NCBI GenBank assembly: GCA_044507605.1
Contig: JBIQJI010000028.1
Location: 3,502-67,501, forward strand
Direction: 5' to 3'
Origin: Thermopolyspora sp044507605
Lineage (GTDB): Bacteria; Actinomycetota; Actinomycetes; Streptosporangiales; Streptosporangiaceae
Length of the DNA stretch: 64,000 nt
The notes beneath the pieces are model-generated. The model was not told the DNA's origin. It saw only the letters and a program-made list of their open reading frames with translations, and searched no databases. The position numbers were made by a program, and so were the translations under genes. This document shows, in pieces, positions 35,376 to 43,069 of this stretch (its first letter is position 1; each line of letters starts with the position of its first letter).

Positions 35376-36635
35376 ATGGCCGAGAACTCGCTGCAGGCAG
35401 TCGATCCGCAGATCGCGGAGCTCATCCGCGCGGAGGAGCGCCGTCAGGCCGACACCATCAAGCTGATCCCGTCGGAGAACTACGTCTCCAAGGCCGTGCT
35501 GGAAGCGACGGGCACGGTGCTGACGAACAAGTACTCCGAGGGCTACGTCGGCCGGCGCTACTACGAGGGCCAGCAGGTCATCGACCAGATCGAGAGCGTC
35601 GCCATCGAGCGGGCCAAGGCCCTGTTCGGCGTCGCGCACGCCAACGTGCAGCCCTACTCCGGCTCCCCGGCCAACCTCGCCATCTACATGGCCTTCCTGA
35701 AGCCGGGCGACACCGTGCTCGGCATGGGCCTGCCGTTCGGCGGGCACCTGACCCACGGCTGGTCGGTGTCGGCCACCGGCAAGTGGTTCAACCCCGTGCG
35801 TTACGGCGTGCGCCGCGACACCGGCCGCATCGACATGGACGAGGTGCGTGAGCTGGCCCTGGAGCACCGGCCCAAGCTGATCTTCTGCGGCGGCACCGCG
35901 ATCCCGCGCACGATCGACTTCCCGGCGTTCGCCGAGATCGCCCGCGAGGTCGGCGCGGTGCTCGCCGCCGACATCGCCCACATCGCCGGCCTGGTGGCCG
36001 GCGGAGCCCACCCGTCGCCGGTCGGCCACGCCGACGTGATCTCCACGACCACCCACAAGACGCTGCGCGGCCCGCGCGGCGCCATGTTGATGGCGAGCTC
36101 CGACGAGCACGCCACCGCGCTCAACAAGGCCGTGTTCCCGGGCCTGCAGGGCGGCCCCCACAACCACACCACCGCGGCGATCGCCGTGGCGTTGAAGGAG
36201 GCCGCGCAGGAGAGCTTCTCGGCGTACGCCCACCAGGTGGTCGCCAACGCCAAGGTGCTCGCCGGCGAGCTGCTGGAGCGCGGCTTCGACCTCGTGTCGG
36301 GCGGCACCGACAACCACCTGATCCTCATCGACGTCACGTCCAAGGGCGTCGCCGGCAAGCCGGCCGCGCAGGCACTCGACCGGGCCGGGCTGGAGACCAA
36401 CTACAACACCGTGCCGTACGACCCGCGCAAGCCGTTCGACCCGTCCGGCATCCGCATCGGCACGCCGTCGGTGACGAGCCGCGGCATGGGCGCCGCCGAG
36501 ATGCGCCAGATCGCGGCCTGGATGGACGAGGTCGTGACCGCCCTGGCCAAGGGCGACGCCGACGACGTCATCGCCCGCGTGCACCGCGAGGTCAGCGCCC
36601 TCACCGCCGGTTTCCCCACCCCCGGCCTGAGCTGA
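35376..36635 (+). CDS. glyA: Serine hydroxymethyltransferase
   Basis: A PLP enzyme interconverting serine and glycine and producing 5,10-methylene-THF. The 419 residues contain KLIPSENYVSKAVLEATG, YVGRRYYEGQQVIDQIE, DIAHIAGLVAGG and the PLP lysine in STTTHKTLRGPRGAML. The ATG has AAGGAAG a few bases upstream and follows a ZTP riboswitch, so expression should rise when one-carbon folates are short. It is monocistronic. Confidence 0.97.
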   Translation: MAENSLQAVDPQIAELIRAEERRQADTIKLIPSENYVSKAVLEATGTVLTNKYSEGYVGRRYYEGQQVIDQIESVAIERAKALFGVAHANVQPYSGSPANLAIYMAFLKPGDTVLGMGLPFGGHLTHGWSVSATGKWFNPVRYGVRRDTGRIDMDEVRELALEHRPKLIFCGGTAIPRTIDFPAFAEIAREVGAVLAADIAHIAGLVAGGAHPSPVGHADVISTTTHKTLRGPRGAMLMASSDEHATALNKAVFPGLQGGPHNHTTAAIAVALKEAAQESFSAYAHQVVANAKVLAGELLERGFDLVSGGTDNHLILIDVTSKGVAGKPAAQALDRAGLETNYNTVPYDPRKPFDPSGIRIGTPSVTSRGMGAAEMRQIAAWMDEVVTALAKGDADDVIARVHREVSALTAGFPTPGLS

Positions 36636-37474
36636 CCTCAGGCCAGGCCACCTGTAGGCGCGGGAGCCCGATCCCGGCGACCCCGTCCCTGACCCCCGGC
36701 CGGCCTTGGGGCGGGGGCCGGCTTCCGGCCGGGCTGACCCACGGGCCGGGCTGTTCCGCAGGTCGAGCCGAGTGTTGGCGGGCCGACTGTTGGTGGGCCG
36801 ATCGTGGTGTGCCTGCCCATCGTGGTGTGCCTGCCCGTGAGGTGGGCTGATCCGCGCTGCGGGCCGACCGACCTGCGGATCGGGCCGTCCTGTGGGCCGG
36901 CGGACTCGCGGGCAGAGCCGAATCCTCGGTGGGTGGGACCCTGGGTGAGCCCGCCTGCGGGTGGCTTGGCCCTGGGCCGGTCGGCCTGCCCGCACGGCCG
37001 CCGCCCGTCGGGCGAGCCCTCTGGACCGGTGCGACATGGCCGCGCTGGGCCGGGCCGGGCGAGGGTGTCGGGCTGGGCCGGGGGATTCGAAAACCCGTTG
37101 CGGGGTCGGTGCGGGGCCGTTAGCGTGCCCGTGACGTCGCCGTCCAGGAGGGCGGCCGGAAGACGATGAAGGGGATGAGGACCATGAGGGCCTTTCCAGG
37201 CATGCGCGTAGTCCTCAGCTCCTGGGTGTCCGACACGATCTGAGGCCTCGCCCGGACCGTTCCGGTCCTTCGCCGGGCGGGAGTCCTCTCGCGCCGTCAC
37301 ACGTGATCGCGCCGGGGCGGCCGCTCCCGCCGGGGGCCGGGCATCGGCGTCTCCGCGTCGATGCGGAGCCGTGGCGCGGCCGGGCGTGGGCGGGCCGTGC
37401 CACGGCCGTCGCGTCGGCGCGGTCGTCCACAGGTCGTGTAGTCGGCACCCGATCTTCCGAAGGGTTTTCCTACA
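36636..37474 (+). other. Long intergenic region without a supported gene
   Basis: Very GC-rich, low-complexity DNA, open in several frames but lacking family-like sequence. It contains the exact 18-base tandem ATCGTGGTGTGCCTGCCC twice (36801-36836) and looser copies of CGACTGTTGGTGGGC. Near 37168 a short frame with a possible ribosome site encodes only 19 residues and is not called. Confidence 0.6.
36801..36836 (+). repeat. 18-bp perfect tandem duplication
   Basis: ATCGTGGTGTGCCTGCCC occurs twice back to back in the glyA-rsgA gap. Confidence 0.85.
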
Positions 37475-38575
37475 GTGACCTATCGTGGTCGAAATCTGCA
37501 GCGGCTCGGCTGGACCGACTCGCTGGCCGCCATGTTGCCCGCCGACACCGTCCCGGCCCGGGTGGCCCGCGTCGACCGGGGCGCCGCCGAGGTCATCGGC
37601 GCCGCCGGGAGGTGCCATGCCGACTTCGGTGCCCGAGTGCGCCGGGCCGGGGCCGCCGACCCCGTCGAGCTGCCCTGTGTGGGTGACTGGGTCGCGCTGC
37701 GCCGGCTGGGCGCGGGGCGTTTCGAAGTGCAGGAGGTGTTGCCGCGCCGCACGGCGTTGGTGCGGGGCGGGGTCGCGCGGGGCTCGCGCGGCGGCCTGTC
37801 GGGCGACTCGCGGGGGCAGATCCTCGCGGCCAACGTCGACGTGGTGTTCGTGGCCGAGCCGGCCGTGCACGCCACCGACACGGCCGACCTCGGGCGCATC
37901 GAGCGGCTGCTCGCGCTGGGCTGGGAGAGCGGCGCCACGCCCGTCGTCCTGATCACCAAATGCGATCTGATCGGCGGCGGGCTGCCCGCCCTGCTCGACG
38001 ACGTGATCGCGGCGGCGCCGGGCGTCGACGTGCGCCCGGTCTGCGCGGTCACCGGCGAGGGCGTCGACGACGTGCGGGGGCTGCTGAGCGGCGCGCAGAC
38101 CGCCGTCGTGCTGGGGCCGTCGGGCGCCGGCAAGTCGACGCTCGTCAACGCGCTCGCGGGGGAGGAGGTGATGGCCACGCAGCAGGTCCGGGCCGCCGAC
38201 GGGCGGGGCCGTCACACGACCGTGCACCGCGAGCTCATCAGGCTCGACGGCGGCGGGCTGATCATCGACACGCCCGGCATCCGCCGGGTCGGGCTTTACC
38301 AGGCGGGGGAGGGCGTCGACCGCGTCTTCTCCGACATCGACGACCTGGCGTCGCTGTGCCGCTTCACCGACTGCGCCCACGAAACGGAGCCCGGCTGCGC
38401 CGTGCTGGCCACCGTCGAGAGCGGCGACCTGCCCGAGCGGCGGCTCACGAGCTGGCGCAAGCTGCGGCGCGAGGCCGAGTGGATGGCGTCCCGCACCGAC
38501 GCGCGCCTGCGCGCCGAGCGGACCCGCGAGTGGAAGATCGTCCACAAGGCGATGCGGGGCCGGGGTCGGCCCTGA
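37475..38575 (+). CDS. rsgA: Ribosome small subunit-dependent GTPase A
   Basis: A circularly permuted GTPase that assists 30S maturation. The 366 residues contain an N-terminal OB fold, then the permuted G motifs: G4 as TKCD, G1 GPSGAGKSTLVNAL and G3 DTPGIR. A C-terminal zinc knuckle follows (CRFTDCAHETEPGC). The GTG start gives the family N-terminus (GWTDSLAAML). It is followed by a phosphoribosyltransferase gene after a 114-base gap. Confidence 0.95.
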   Translation: MTYRGRNLQRLGWTDSLAAMLPADTVPARVARVDRGAAEVIGAAGRCHADFGARVRRAGAADPVELPCVGDWVALRRLGAGRFEVQEVLPRRTALVRGGVARGSRGGLSGDSRGQILAANVDVVFVAEPAVHATDTADLGRIERLLALGWESGATPVVLITKCDLIGGGLPALLDDVIAAAPGVDVRPVCAVTGEGVDDVRGLLSGAQTAVVLGPSGAGKSTLVNALAGEEVMATQQVRAADGRGRHTTVHRELIRLDGGGLIIDTPGIRRVGLYQAGEGVDRVFSDIDDLASLCRFTDCAHETEPGCAVLATVESGDLPERRLTSWRKLRREAEWMASRTDARLRAERTREWKIVHKAMRGRGRP

Positions 38576-38689
38576 GCCACGCACCGTCTCGGCGCGGCCG
38601 CCTGCGGCCGCGCCGAGAACGGGCGCCAATGGGCCGCGGCTTCCGGCCGGTCGCCGTGCCGAGGGCGCGCGGGTGGGTATGGGGGCTGC

Positions 38690-39352
38690 ATGGGGAAGCT
38701 ACAGGTGCGGCTCCCCTTCTCCGATCGGGAGGAGGCGGGGGCGCTGCTCGCCGAGGAGCTGGCCGGGCTGGACCTGGCCGACCCGGTCGTGCTGGCGCTG
38801 CCGCGCGGTGGCGTGGCGGTGGCGGTGCCGGTCGCCAGGCGGCTGGGCTGCCCGCTGGACGTGCTGGTGACGCGGAAGATCGGTCATCCGGCGCAGCCGG
38901 AGCTCGGCCTCGGCGCGATCGCCGAGGGCGGGGAGCCGGTCTTCGACGAGGGCATGCTGTCCAGGCTCGGCCTGCCGGAGGCGGTGCTGGATCCCGTGGT
39001 CGAGCGGGAACGCGGCGAGCTGGCCCGGCGGGTCGCGGTCTATCGGCGGGGCCGGCGGCCGGTCGAGGTGGCCGGGCGCGACGCGATCGTCGTCGACGAC
39101 GGGCTGGCGACGGGCGGCACCGCGCGTGCGGCGTTGCGGGCCGTGCGGGCGCGGCGGCCGCGCACGCTGACGCTGGCGGTGCCCGTCGGTGCGGAGTCGA
39201 CGGTGCGGTCGCTGGAACCGGAGACCGGGGACGGCAGGGTGGTGGTGCTGGCGACGCCGCTGGACTTCTTCGCCGTCGGGGAGTGGTACGTGGAGTTCGA
39301 CCAGCTCACCGACGAGGACGTCCTCGGGCTGCTGGACAACGCACAAGCGTGA
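38690..39352 (+). CDS. Phosphoribosyltransferase-family protein
   Basis: A 220-residue type I PRTase fold. The PRPP loop VVDDGLATGGTARAAL is present, as are PRGGVAVAVPVARRL and the family RKIGHPAQPELGLGAIAEGG. Such proteins are often paired with dienelactone hydrolases or erythromycin-esterase domains, neither of which is present here. The base substrate is unknown. The stop codon lies inside the left arm of a 64-base palindrome. Confidence 0.88.
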   Translation: MGKLQVRLPFSDREEAGALLAEELAGLDLADPVVLALPRGGVAVAVPVARRLGCPLDVLVTRKIGHPAQPELGLGAIAEGGEPVFDEGMLSRLGLPEAVLDPVVERERGELARRVAVYRRGRRPVEVAGRDAIVVDDGLATGGTARAALRAVRARRPRTLTLAVPVGAESTVRSLEPETGDGRVVVLATPLDFFAVGEWYVEFDQLTDEDVLGLLDNAQA

Positions 39353-39410
39353 TCATGCGGCTATTTCATTCCTGGGCGCTTGCAGGATTGGAAAGGCCGC
39401 ATGATCACGC
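39347..39410. terminator. 64-nt imperfect palindrome between convergent genes
   Basis: Perfect 15-base arms GCGTGATCATGCGGC and GCCGCATGATCACGC enclose an inner, partly complementary pair (TATTTCATTCCTG and CAGGATTGGAAAG, 9 of 13) and an 8-base loop. It begins over the stop codon of the phosphoribosyltransferase gene and ends 29 bases before the whiB stop. The most likely role is a bidirectional terminator. Confidence 0.65.
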
Positions 39411-39438
39411 AGAGGGGGTGTACTGCCGGGGTAGGGAC

Positions 39439-39750
39439 TCAGGCGGCGCTGATGCCCGCACTGGCCGCACGACGCATGCGGCGCCGGCGCTCAGAGGCGC
39501 GCTCGTCCTCGTTCAGGCCGCCCCAGGTGCCGTACTTCTCCGGCCGGGAAAGGGCGTAGTCGAGGCATTCGGCGCGAACGGGGCATTGGGCGCAGATGGC
39601 CTTGGCCTTGCGCTCACGGATTTCGCGCTCGGGCTGACGCTCGCCGTCGGGCCCGAAGAAGAGCACAAGGTCCTCTCCCCGGCACGCGGCATCGTCCTGC
39701 CAACCCCAGCTCGGGCGGGGGCGGGCGATCTGCCGACGTACCTGAGACAT
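39439..39750 (-). CDS. WhiB-family transcriptional regulator
   Basis: A 103-residue Wbl protein with four cluster cysteines, C23 in DDAACRGED and C53, C56 and C62 in ICAQCPVRAECLDY, that bind a redox- or NO-sensitive 4Fe-4S cluster. The G[VI]WGG-type turn is GTWGGLNEDER, followed by an Arg-rich tail that contacts DNA. Wbl proteins act with sigma factors in actinobacteria. The subtype is uncertain. A CACCT-T-AGGTG dyad overlaps its ribosome site. Confidence 0.95.
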   Translation of the reverse strand: MSQVRRQIARPRPSWGWQDDAACRGEDLVLFFGPDGERQPEREIRERKAKAICAQCPVRAECLDYALSRPEKYGTWGGLNEDERASERRRRMRRAASAGISAA

Positions 39751-39871
39751 GAGACAACCACCTTAGGTGAGAGGTATTTCGTGTGTATGCCGCATTGGAC
39801 GTTTGCTGGCATCCTTGTATCCAACGCCCGACATGGCCGTGATGTTCCCCCACCCCCGAAGGAGGCACAGG

Positions 39872-40885
39872 TCAGGGCGTGCCGGTCGACCGGAGTCTTT
39901 CCAGCGAAGCCAGCCGGTAGGTGGTGATCGCGTCGTCGCACGCGGTGCCGCACGGTGCCGTGAACACCGTACGCTCGACCACGACGCGATACCGCACGCC
40001 GCCTCCCTGCGCAATGGCCTGGGTGACGGCGCCGTCCGACCTGGAGGATTCCACGGCCACTCCGCCGATCGAGAGCTCACCCGTATGGGAGCGGATGAAG
40101 TGCTCGACGGCTTGCAGTGGCTCAGGGATGCCTGCGCGCCCCCGGAAACGGTCGAGAACTATCTGGCCGCACCGGTATGCGCTTGCCGCCGCGATCGCAG
40201 CAGCTTGAGACATGCTGCCGTAGTAAAGCCCGTGTGGCAAGCACACGAGGTTAGCGGCGTAGCGATCACCGCCAACATGCGTGGTTTCCCACACATTGTC
40301 CGGTAGCTCGTCGGCGAGGGCTCTCGCCAGCGGCAGTCCAATGCGGGCGCAGCACGCGTTGCGCCTGGCGTGCGTGCAGACCAGAAATACCGGCTCGCTC
40401 ACCAGTATGCAGGACTCCGGAACCACTCCGCGCACAAGAGAGTCCAGGTCAAGATCCATTGGGTCGTGGACGATGCCCTCCGCAAGCCACGGCCGCGGCC
40501 CTTCCGCCGAGCCGACCATGACGCGAAAACCCCGACCGGCACGGGGTTGTGGCCGCTCCCGCCGAGGTCCGGGGCGGCGGATCAGCTGGGCCCGGACGCC
40601 CAGCGCCGACGCCCTTTTGATCAGGATGGAAATCGTCTCGGGAAGGTCGCACTCGTCGAGGCGCGACGCGGTCCACGGCCCGGTGTGCTCGATCAGCAGC
40701 CAGCGCCGCGCGCCGGTCGTCGCGCTCGCCAGCGTGGGCACCGCGCTCGTGTGGCAGCCGGCCGCGTGCGCACAACCGCGCGGGCGCACCCACGCCTCGC
40801 CCCCCGAATCCGCCTTCGGCCCACCGGCCCCGGCGGACGTGCTTCCCGACACCCGGCTCCTTTCGTCCCCCGCTGGTCCTGCCAC
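39872..40885 (-). CDS. Sucrase/ferredoxin-like family protein
   Basis: A 337-residue protein of the sucrase/ferredoxin-like family, a thioredoxin-like 2Fe-2S fold. Signatures are WLLIEHTGPWTASRLDECDL near residue 62 and VCTHARRNACCARIGLPLARAL with cluster-type cysteines, then VWETTHVGGDRYAANLVCLPHG. Members are linked to iron and siderophore reduction in actinobacteria. The first 50 residues are Gly/Ser-rich and may not be translated. The GTG start is three bases from a DtxR/IdeR-type iron box. Confidence 0.88.
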   Translation of the reverse strand: MAGPAGDERSRVSGSTSAGAGGPKADSGGEAWVRPRGCAHAAGCHTSAVPTLASATTGARRWLLIEHTGPWTASRLDECDLPETISILIKRASALGVRAQLIRRPGPRRERPQPRAGRGFRVMVGSAEGPRPWLAEGIVHDPMDLDLDSLVRGVVPESCILVSEPVFLVCTHARRNACCARIGLPLARALADELPDNVWETTHVGGDRYAANLVCLPHGLYYGSMSQAAAIAAASAYRCGQIVLDRFRGRAGIPEPLQAVEHFIRSHTGELSIGGVAVESSRSDGAVTQAIAQGGGVRYRVVVERTVFTAPCGTACDDAITTYRLASLERLRSTGTP

Positions 40886-40888
40886 GAC

Positions 40889-40907
40889 TTAGGTAAGACT
40901 AACCTTA
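40889..40907 (-). promoter_or_regulatory. IdeR/DmdR iron box
   Basis: TTAGGTAAGACTAACCTTA matches the actinobacterial iron-box consensus TTAGGTTAGSCTAACCTAA at 16 of 19 positions. It covers the promoter position immediately before the sucrase/ferredoxin-like gene, so iron-loaded IdeR should repress that gene. Confidence 0.8.
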
Positions 40908-41367
40908 TCGGTCGCTCATCTGCATACCGACCCCCCACCCAGGCTCCGTGGTGCGCCGGGCCCCCGCCGGATGTCTCCTCCCGGGGCCGAGCGAAAGGCG
41001 GTTCGCGGTCCGCGAAAGGCGTGGGCCGACAGGCATGGGTTCGGGCCGCCCGAGGGGTCCCGGGCGGGTGTGGCGCAGGCCGTCGGGGGCCACCGGCGGC
41101 GGTCCCGGAGAGGCGCGGGCGCCCCATCCCCGGTGGGTGCGGCGGACGCGGTGCCGAGAGTGCGCTCTGCGGGCGCAGAAGGGACGTCACGCCCCTCTCA
41201 AGCGGCTCTGGGGTATCTCGGGTGGGCCGGGCCGCGCGAAGGGCTGTGCGGCCCGTGCAGGCCCGCGTCTCGCCCCGGGCGGGCGGCGTTCCGCGCCTCG
41301 GGACCCTGCGGAGCGAACCGGGGTGAATCGGCTGACACGGCGCGGTGCTGGACCTCAAGATTGAGCA
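40908..41367 (+). other. Intergenic region, divergent genes
   Basis: 460 bases of GC-rich sequence without a supported gene. The left edge is the iron box. No other operator was recognised. Confidence 0.5.
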
Positions 41368-43032
41368 ATGCTCGATGTCGCCCAGGCCGCCGAGCGCGGC
41401 AAGCAGGTCTCGTCGCGGACGTCGGAGGCGGGCGCCGGGTGGGCGTGCGCCCGCATCGGCACGTTCGACGCGCTGCGTCCCGACCATCGCGGCTTCAGCT
41501 GGCTCGACCCGCGCGTCCTGTGGCGGTCGCGCAACGAGGTCCTCACGCTGCTGTTCGGCGACCCGTCGAACGACGTGCGCCGGCAGTGGGTCGAGGCCCT
41601 GCGCAAGCGGTCCAGGTCGCCGGAACGGACCGGTTCGCCCGAGAGCTCCGGGTCCCCCGACAGATCCGGGTCCCCCGAGCGCGCTGAGTCGCCCGAGCGG
41701 TCCGGGTCGCCCGAGCGGTCCGGGTCGGACGGAGCGGAGCGGGAGTTCTGGATCCGGCGGACCGACCTCGGGGAAAGCTGCACGTTCCTCGTGCTCGGAG
41801 ACACCGGGGAGGGCGACGCCTCCCAGTACGCCGTGGTGCCGGGGATGCTCAAGCTGGGGGCGGACACCGGGTTCGCCGTCATCGCCAGCGACGTGATCTA
41901 TCCCACCGGGTCCGGCAACGAGTACGAGAACAAGTTCTTCCGGCCGTACAAGGACTATCCGGCCCCCATCTACGCGGTCCCCGGCAACCACGACTGGTAC
42001 GACGGGCTCGGCGGCTTCATGCGGGTCTTCTGCGACATGCCGCCCCTGCGGGCCCGTGAGCACGGGTTCGCCCTGTCCCCGGCCGGGCTGCGCCGGCTGC
42101 TGTGGCGCAAGCCGGACCCCATCGACGAGGAGCGGCTGGCGGCGGCGCGAGAGCTCCGGTCGCGGCCGTCGCAGCAGGCGACGCAGCCGGGGCCCTACTG
42201 GGTGATCGAACTGGCCGGGCTGCTGCTGGTGGGCATCGACACCGGCATCAGGGGCACGATCGACCGGGACCAGGGGGCGTGGCTGCGGCGGGTCGCCGCC
42301 GACCCCCGCCCCAAGGTGCTGATCACCGGCAAGCCGATCTACGTGAACAACGCCTATCACCCCTGCCCGATCGAGGGCGGCGGCACGGTCGACGACATCG
42401 TGCGCGACCCGGCGGCGAACTTCGTGGCCGCGATCGGCGGCGACGTGCACAACTACCAGCGGTACCCGGTGCGGGTCGGCGACCGGGTGATCCAGTACAT
42501 CGTGTCGGGCGGCGGCGGAGCGTTCACCCACGCCACGCACACGATCAAGCGCGTCGACGTCGCCGGGGTCGACGAGGACGACTTCAGGTGCTACCCGCTG
42601 CGCGGCGACTCGCTGTCGTTCTACAGCCTCATCTACAGCAGGCGGCTGCGGATGCGGTGGCTGTACGTCACCCCGGAGGAAGGGCTCGCGCTGATGGCCG
42701 GACGGGTCGGGAACCGCCCGCCCCGCCCGCTCGGCGGCGGGCCGGCCGGGGAAGGCGAGCCGGTCCGCAGCCCTCGCATCACGAGGCGGATGCGCCTGGT
42801 GGCCGGGCTGTTCGGCGGGCGCCGGCCGCCGTTCCGGCTCCCGGTCGGCAAGATCTTCCATCGGTACATCTCGGAGCTGTCCGACTGGGACACCCCGCCG
42901 TTCTTCAAGAACTTCCTGCACCTCACGCTGACCCCGGGCGAGCTGCGCATCCGCTGCTTCGCCGCGACGGGCTGCCTCGCACAGGAGCTCGACCCGCCGT
43001 TGGAGGACGAAGTGGCGATCCGGCTGCCCTGA
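41368..43032 (+). CDS. Metallophosphoesterase family protein
   Basis: A 554-residue calcineurin-like phosphoesterase. Metal motifs are LVLGDTGEGD, VIASDVIYP in place of the usual GDxxY, PGNHDWYDG and GGDVHNYQRYP. Residues 82-121 are an inserted SPERSG hexapeptide array. The C-terminal third is family-specific (RLPVGKIFHRYISELSDWDT) and ends near VAIRLP. No signal peptide is visible, so it is probably cytoplasmic. The substrate is unknown. It is followed 38 bases later by the PolA-like gene. Confidence 0.87.
   Translation: MLDVAQAAERGKQVSSRTSEAGAGWACARIGTFDALRPDHRGFSWLDPRVLWRSRNEVLTLLFGDPSNDVRRQWVEALRKRSRSPERTGSPESSGSPDRSGSPERAESPERSGSPERSGSDGAEREFWIRRTDLGESCTFLVLGDTGEGDASQYAVVPGMLKLGADTGFAVIASDVIYPTGSGNEYENKFFRPYKDYPAPIYAVPGNHDWYDGLGGFMRVFCDMPPLRAREHGFALSPAGLRRLLWRKPDPIDEERLAAARELRSRPSQQATQPGPYWVIELAGLLLVGIDTGIRGTIDRDQGAWLRRVAADPRPKVLITGKPIYVNNAYHPCPIEGGGTVDDIVRDPAANFVAAIGGDVHNYQRYPVRVGDRVIQYIVSGGGGAFTHATHTIKRVDVAGVDEDDFRCYPLRGDSLSFYSLIYSRRLRMRWLYVTPEEGLALMAGRVGNRPPRPLGGGPAGEGEPVRSPRITRRMRLVAGLFGGRRPPFRLPVGKIFHRYISELSDWDTPPFFKNFLHLTLTPGELRIRCFAATGCLAQELDPPLEDEVAIRLP
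41611..41733 (+). repeat. 18-bp coding repeat (SPERSG) in the phosphoesterase gene
   Basis: About six degenerate 18-base units encode SPERTG, SPESSG, SPDRSG, SPERAE, SPERSG and SPERSG. The array lies before the first metal motif. Confidence 0.8.
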
Positions 43033-43069
43033 CCGCTGCGCCCAGGCCCGCGTACGCGACAATCGGGGC

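Noticed and set aside
37168..37243. 19-codon frame with a possible ribosome site in the glyA-rsgA gap
   Set aside because: No conserved pattern, no metal or signal motif, and too short to support by sequence alone.
36638..38629. Very long minus-strand open frame of more than 600 codons
   Set aside because: It is the complementary shadow of rsgA and GC-rich intergenic DNA; composition is low-complexity Arg/Pro/Ala with no family-like sequence.
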